DNA from: Strongylocentrotus pallidus
Taxonomy: Eukaryota > Echinodermata > Echinoidea > Camarodonta > Strongylocentrotidae
Assembly (NCBI GenBank): GCA_030265145.1
Contig: JARBES010000116.1
Span: 11,032,328-11,057,474, forward strand
Length of the DNA: 25,147 nucleotides
Reading direction: 5' to 3'
Under the pieces are notes generated by a model that had not been told where the DNA came from, searched no databases, and was given only the letters and a program-made list of their open reading frames with translations. Each line of letters opens with the position of its first letter. Within the stretch, counting starts at the first letter, position 1. The position numbers and the translations under genes were made by a program. Below, piece after piece: positions 19,785-25,147 of this stretch.

Positions 19785-21240
19785 TAATAAAGACCTATAA
19801 TGCTCCCAATCGCTGTTATCTTGTTGTTAACTAGGGGGTATATGAAAGGGGTAATAGATCATATGAGGTAATGTAGCTGTGTCCTTTACTATGTCTGTAA
19901 GGTACCTCATAAGCTGGCAATCATAAACATCAACTGATCCCTGTCCTAGACACATGACTCATCAAACCTTGCAAGGATCAACTAGTTCCCTTTCTTACAC
20001 CACATGCAATGTGTTCATGTGCGATACATTACGTTCAAGCTCACGTTTTAAAGGTGGTGTGTCCCTTTTGCAGGCTGAAAATATAAGCTTCTGTGAAACA
20101 AGAGATAATACCAACTAAAAGCTCCCCTGAAAAGATTAGAACTGGTAATTGACTTTAAATAGAATTATATCGACCGTTGGGAATTTTCGCAAAGCGTATC
20201 TAATTTCGAAAAACCCTTATACTGTACGGTCGTATGCTTTGTTCAATCAGCTTAATTTTGACCATTACAAGAACTGGGTTATTGATGTGTACAAATGCTC
20301 ATGTACACTTTAGTTAGTTAGTCAGTTAGCCACTCAATAGTGTCTGACAGTGAGGTCTAGAATGTAAACGGGTTTCTTTGCATAATTTGAATACTAGGAC
20401 ACTGCTAACGTTTAAAATTCACAGATACTAGGACATATGTGACATATTCATAATTCCTACAAAGTTCTACAGAAATTGATGTTGGCTGCAAAAGGAATAC
20501 GCTAGCTTTAAGGGCACTATATATCAGTTGTGATGCAATGATTGTACCTCGGGCTAGCATGAGGTGATATTCGAAGTGGGACCCTAATTAGACAAGATTT
20601 AATCACTTCTAATCATATCACTGGAGGGTCGAATGACTTCCTAACAGCTGCAGTTACAAACGGAATATAGAGGGCTTGGCACGGTAGCTATATTTAGGGA
20701 ACTGAAAGTGTTGGAATCTAATTTAACCCAACTTATAATTAGATAATAGCACACCCCGTTCTTTATAGCACTCTGTGCATGTTGGTGGTCGTCAGCTCTA
20801 CAGCATATTGCTGCAATAGATATTCAAAATGATTTCAAGCTACTTCTATTGCTTTATGTGATTGCCATTGAATATGCATTCAATCAACAGCAACAAAGAA
20901 AAAGAATATAAAAATGTGAAAGTATGATTCCTTTTGCCAACTTTATAGACCAAGTTCAAACATTTGGTCATGCAGAGCATTGTAATTGAAATGATGTTCT
21001 ATTTTTGTGAAACTGAAACAAATTTTTCCGATTTATATTTCTTTAACATTAAAAGTCTGCTTTCCCCTTCAAGCTATTTGACCTACATACAGTATGAACT
21101 CATGTAAAGTAATTTCATTTTTTACCCTAGTTTGTCCTCTCTTTCAATCGTTTTCACTGAATACATTCAATTATCAGTCTTAAGGCTTGTCAGGATATGA
21201 TGCGGTATTAAAACAGAGGCAGGTTTTTATAGTGTGTGAA

Positions 21241-21540
21241 ATGATTGGCAACTGCGAACAACAAAGTTCCTACAAAGCTCTGTGCTACATGTATAAGATA
21301 CAGAAATGTGAAGCATATATTACAAATTCTTTCATTATTACATTTTTTCAACAGCAATAAAAAAAAAAGTGAAAAAGTATTTATACCTTGTTAAGGCTCA
21401 TTCAGAAGTGGTAATCTGCTATCTTTAGTTTTTTACCACGTGTAATTGAATGGCAACTGCACTCAACCAAGTTTGTAAGTGTATTCACTGAGCTCTGTGC
21501 TATATGATAGAGAAATGTGAAGTGTATTACAATTATGCCA
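21241..21540. repeat. Two diverged ~90-bp units, spacing ~200 bp
   Basis: Units near 21245 and 21450 share tggcaactgc, agctctgtgcta, agaaatgtgaag and tattacaa. The right unit ends about 100 bp from exon E2. No function evident. Confidence 0.65.
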
Positions 21541-21640
21541 CTATGAAAATAACCACCATGTCTTATCCCAAAACATCTGAGCAAGGCTTTACAACGAAAC
21601 ATTAATTCTGTGAATTAAAACAACAATCATATAAACTTAC

Positions 21641-21767
21641 CTCTAAATCTTGGTGACAAGAGCTCGCGACCTTTCTCCCAGCTCAGGTCGCCGATGTCGG
21701 ACGAGAGGGGTCTGGAAGGAGGGTTGCTGTTACAGCTAGATGAGACTTGGCTGCTAACGTGAAAGTC
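21641..21767 (-). CDS. Exon E2 of the same gene
   Basis: This 127-nt exon has a good acceptor (cccttctcag|GAC) and a strong donor (TTTAGAG|gtaagt). Read in phase 0, as E1 requires, it is open throughout. It encodes a Ser-rich peptide starting DFHVSSQVSSSCNSNPPSRP and ending DLSWEKGRELLSPRFR plus one base, so it leaves phase 1. Fixed splice ends, an open frame and the phase match with E1 together support it. It lies about 600 bp to the right of duplication copy B and has no second copy in the window. Confidence 0.82.
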
Positions 21768-21909
21768 CTGAGAAGGGATGACAATATCATACGAGATGGA
21801 TGGATGTGTTGTTACTATAGCAACACTGACATGTGACTAGACTACCAACATGCAAGGATTATATTTACATATATTTATTTATTTCTAATTCACTATAAAA
21901 AAAATACAT

Positions 21910-22224
21910 CTGGGGGGTGTTTCACAAAGATTTTAAGTTGAACTTAACTCTAAGTGGGACTTAAAAATTATGGAGAGCCATTTGTAGCCGTAAAATGAAA
22001 TATATTCCAAAGCAAAAATTCAAGTATTTTAGACTTTTCATAATTCCACATCGAGAACATGAAATCTCCCATGATAATAGAAAATATGAATGATTTGAAT
22101 CAACATTTAATGCCTTTTAAAATAACTTTTACAAAATATTTTCAAAGATGCTAACGGCTTTCCATAATCGCAAGTCCAAATTAGAGATAAGTTCAACTTA
22201 GGATCTTTGTGAATCACCCCCCTG
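21910..22224. mobile_element. Hairpin MITE with long terminal inverted repeats
   Basis: The left end ctggggggtgtttcacaaag matches the complement of the right end (cttTgtgaatcacccccctg). Similarity extends about 75 bp inward through taagttgaactta and ggactt. The 315-bp element has no ORF and lies in the E1-E2 intron. The target duplication is unclear. Confidence 0.75.
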
Positions 22225-23479
22225 ATATGATAACAGCTCAATCACACCGTGAAGGTGACTCAAGACGGACCCTAAACCGACATATTCTTCTCCATTCCCG
22301 GGTTGTTGTTTGGTCTGTTGTCAGGCTAATGTCAGTCTCGTCATTGTGACTGAAGGATTAGTAAGATCCAATTTTTCCTTCTTCTAACTCTGTTATTTGT
22401 ACACACTCTCTGTTATTTGTACACACCATTCTACATGTATGTGTGTGTGCTATTCCTGAATGATCGTAACATTCAGGCAACATTCAAGCAAAGATTTACA
22501 GACAGTGTCTCAGATTTTCTGTGATGTTTTACCAGTCTTTACTCAAGAAAAGGATAAGGTAAGAATTCTTTGTAGATTTTTTGTGTGTGAATTCGGTATA
22601 TACAAGATATATGGACTGCTTTAATATTCAAAGCATAGCTGGTTCTATACTGGCTCTGGAGGAGCAGGATGTAACGTCCCCTTGAGCCTATAGAAACAGC
22701 AGTGCCTCTCATAGCAGTCAATATATCTACCGGAATACTATCTTTCAAATGTGATATGGGACAGCTAGTGCTAGACACTCTGTTGCCTTCTTCCACGAGT
22801 GATTCATTACAATTAGTCATAGACATGACATATATGAATTAAATCCAGTGTACATCAACACTTGCACAAATCATCAAAACAAAACTAACTTGTAAACAAG
22901 GGATTTAGTTGCTTAATCCATAGCAGATTGAATTAGTCTTGTTTACCAGGAAATATGTACATTAAAGGATTCCTCTAACAGTTTGAACATTAATAAAGAC
23001 CTCATTGAAATTGTCAACATGTTAAAAATGTTCAAACATATTTGAAAAATTGATTTAGTTGAAAAGCACTAGATTCACCATCACTTTGAAACAAAGCAAT
23101 AATCAAAACAAAATAGAATAGCTTACACCTGTATGTTGATTTATTTTCTGAAATTAGAAAACAATTCTTCATGGCCAGATAGTCCTTAGCAGCTATTAAA
23201 TCATGGGTAAATTTTTCTTTGGTCCGAGGTCTGTATTTTTTCTCACATGGGACTAGATCTTTTACAGGGACTGGAAATGAGACTAGTGGTATTTATCTTT
23301 CTAGCAGCCTTATGTCGGGATGACTGTGAAAAAGCTGCTAACAAGTATTGGAAAACAAGTTTTTTTTTTGTAATTTGTGTTATTTCTAAATTATATCCAG
23401 CCTTATTTTAACCCATTGCCTCTGGCACCCAGTTAGCTTCTTTATTGGAGCCTTTGAGATTATTAAGAATTCAATATTC

Positions 23480-23704
23480 AAACCCAATGCTCATCACTAG
23501 AAAGAGGATGGGGCCCAATTTAGTTCCTTGTGGTACACCAGCATAATTAGGTATGTACTGAGATAGAGTGCCTTGGTATTTGACACACTGTTGACGGTGT
23601 TCCAAAAAACTAACAATCCACTCAATGATGCATGGCCGTACATTGAATTTGATCAATCTTCTAATAAGAATGTTATGATCTAGCCTGTCGAAAGCTTTGA
23701 GATC
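23480..23704 (-). pseudogene. LINE reverse-transcriptase fragment (non-LTR, jockey/CR1-like)
   Basis: The minus strand reads KAFDRLDHNILIRRLIKFNV, then RPCIIEWIVSFLEHRQQCVK, then YAGVPQGTKLGPILFLVM. KAFDRLDHN is RT motif A, with its catalytic Asp region just eroded at the 5' edge. GVPQGTKLGPILF is motif B. The FADD motif C and all other domains are absent, so only about 75 residues of the RT core survive. The fragment ends within about 30 bp of the E1 splice donor. The clade assignment is by motif style only. Confidence 0.88.
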
Positions 23705-23731
23705 TTAAAGTGAAAGTGAAATCTTACTCAC

Positions 23732-25147
23732 CTCTAGTAACGAGTCTGCACTTGACTTGGAATGCCTTTGATCCTTGCCCAGCCCACTATCAGTACTGCT
23801 ACCTGGTGCGTTATGGTTTTGTTCTAGCATTGGGTTAGAGTCTGGAAGAAGTGGCTTCTTCCGTTGCCTTTCGACTGGTCCATCGGATTCACACCGTCTG
23901 TAAACGGGAGATGGTGACTTGTGGCTCTCTTCGTAACCCTCTGTGGACGCTTCAAGATTCGGCCACGTCTTCCTTGATTCAGAGTCGTGTCTTAGAGACG
24001 CCGATCTCTTGAATGCTGTTCCAGGCTCGTTTTCTGGATTGTCCATGTTTGGTCTCAAGATTTGAATATCTATTTTACCCGCACTGCTCCTCTGAGGCGA
24101 CCCCCTGGTGAGTTTGGAGTTACTGAAACGCAACTTGATTCGAGAGATGACTTCACGAGGTGATACCGACTTGGACTCTTTGCTGTTCTCGACAATTGTC
24201 TTTTGTTCAGGGGATGATTTCTTACTGGAAACAGCAGGACTTACACTTTCGTCGGATTGTCTTCGCCTTGGTGTCTCGTGAGATGACTTCTTTTGCTTGA
24301 CTTCAACAGGACTCTTACCTCTCTTAGAGGATATTGGGCTGTATACCGGTACATCATTTCCTTGAGAATGTCTTGTTTGGGGAACTTGTAGGGAGATAGG
24401 GGATTGAGGTGAACTTGATAAGTTGTGCTTATCCTCACCATCGACTAGGATCTCACCGTTGTTTTCTAGGAGAGAGAAGCTATGGTTGGCACCGACGCCG
24501 GGTGATGAAGGTGACGTGGAAGATCCGGACTTGGATAGATCCATTAATTCCCGATTGAGCTGGTTCAGCTGGGCAATCAGATGAAAATCAAGGTCAACGT
24601 CCAACGGTCTCATGCACACTTCCTTCATCTCAAGCCGGCCCTCGTTCATGGCAAGGGCCAGGCTCTTCTTGCGCTGCCTGTAACCGTTCATCTGGTGATC
24701 CTCGTTCTCTCCGCTGGCTGCCAGAGACCCAGAGTGTCGCCTCCCGGAGGCATCAAGCCTCGAGACATACTCCCTGGCCTGTGGGGAGAGTGATCTACGA
24801 TTATTATTAGTAGTCCTTGCATGCTTCTCTGTCCTTCCGCCGGGTCCGCTCTGAGAGTCTACAAACACTTCCCTATTTCCTCTTGAAGGAACGTTGGACA
24901 CACTCCGCACAAATCTTGGAGGACTGTTTCCCGATTGCCCTAATGTCGTATCACCTTCTGGATCTCTGGAAACATCCTCTGTAGCGTCCAAATTGGTAAC
25001 AGATTCGTTGATAGGCTCCTCCATAATGCTGTCCTGAGGCATCTTACAATCTTGATCACTACAAGAGACGTCCTGGCTGTCATCAAAGATATCCACAACG
25101 ATGAGTTCCGGTTTCATCGGCTTCTGAGTCCCATTCCTCCGGTGGTC
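23732..25147 (-). CDS. Exon E1 (partial): long Ser/Pro-rich exon of an unidentified scaffold-like protein
   Basis: The frame is open from the right window edge to a strong donor (CTAGAG|gtgagtaag), so the exon is cut by the window. It encodes 472 residues and ends in phase 0. The ATG at 25117-25115 is preceded by ten in-frame codons without a stop, so it need not be the start. An acidic N-terminal part (residues 1-60 from that Met) is followed by a basic, Ser-rich stretch with RRSLSPQA near residue 107. A short likely amphipathic helix follows (PLDVDLDFHLIAQLNQLNRE, about 171-190). After it comes a long SP-rich region (SSSPQSPIS, SPREVISRI, KSPSPVYRR) ending in TDSGLGKDQRHSKSSADSLL. There are no membrane segments, no signal peptide and no recognisable catalytic domain. 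The composition suggests a disordered, phosphorylated cytoplasmic region; that is inference. A family could not be named. Confidence 0.85.

Larger units (their letters stand above)
14288..21046. repeat. Segmental duplication, copy B (direct orientation)
   Basis: This 6,759-bp partner of 6608-13994 carries exon E3b. It lacks the local tandem duplications of copy A and so probably lies closer to the ancestral layout. It has its own insertion of about 200 bp (19583-19784) ending in a LINE-like A-rich tail. Right of 21046 and left of 14288 the similarity stops abruptly. Confidence 0.93.
21768..23731. other. Intron E1-E2
   Basis: About 2 kb holding the 315-bp MITE, a 19-bp direct repeat (ctctgttatttgtacacac at 22388 and 22408) and the LINE fragment. 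A 95-codon minus-strand frame at 22539-22826 has no phase-compatible splice sites that I could find. Confidence 0.6.

Noticed and set aside
22539-22826. 95-codon minus-strand frame in the E1-E2 intron as an extra exon
   Set aside because: Candidate acceptors give the wrong phase for a 0-0 exon, and E1 joins E2 cleanly without it.
1-25147. CRISPR arrays, operons, virus-like elements or LTR pairs
   Set aside because: None seen; the direct repeats present are segmental or microsatellite in nature, and the only reverse transcriptase is of the non-LTR type.

Overview
This window looks like animal nuclear DNA, most likely from an echinoderm and probably a sea urchin. It is AT-rich and intron-rich. 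Short Ser/Pro-rich coding exons with GT/AG boundaries sit among a tRNA-derived SINE, several hairpin MITEs, a decayed LINE reverse transcriptase and a GA microsatellite. The species call rests on recognising repeat styles by eye, not on a search. No bacterial operons, CRISPR arrays or virus-like elements are visible.

The window holds the middle of one minus-strand gene, read from right to left. I can place seven exons whose splice phases agree: E1 (25147 to 23732, open at the window edge), E2 (21767-21641), E3b (15006-14902), E3a (7302-7198), E4 (5224 or 4216 to 4016), E5 (1483-1332) and E6 (686-473). Neither the start nor the stop of the gene is inside. Together they encode about 1,100 residues of low-complexity, Ser/Thr/Pro-rich, basic protein with many SP/TP and RxxS sites. 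It looks like the disordered tail of a signalling or cytoskeletal scaffold. I do not recognise the family.

The main structural feature is a large direct duplication. Positions 6608-13994 (copy A, 7.4 kb) and 14288-21046 (copy B, 6.8 kb) align from end to end at very roughly 85-90 percent identity, with indels. Each copy carries one 105-bp exon (E3a or E3b). The two exons differ at ten bases, all synonymous, so they encode the same 35-residue segment. A 100-N assembly gap (14066-14165) and unrelated repeat-like sequence separate the copies. The arrangement could be a true tandem exon duplication or two haplotypes laid end to end; the gap suggests the second, the depth of divergence the first. 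Inside the duplicated introns, islands of 69-145 bp are identical or almost identical between copies although the surroundings have diverged, which marks them as candidate regulatory or RNA elements.

Left of copy A (1-6600) are E4-E6 and introns rich in repeats: a foldback element (1744-2212), a GA tract (2513-2905), a fourfold 95-bp tandem repeat (3217-3610) and a SINE ending just beside the E4 donor. Right of copy B (21047-25147) are E2, a 315-bp hairpin MITE, a LINE reverse-transcriptase fragment beside the E1 donor, and the long exon E1.
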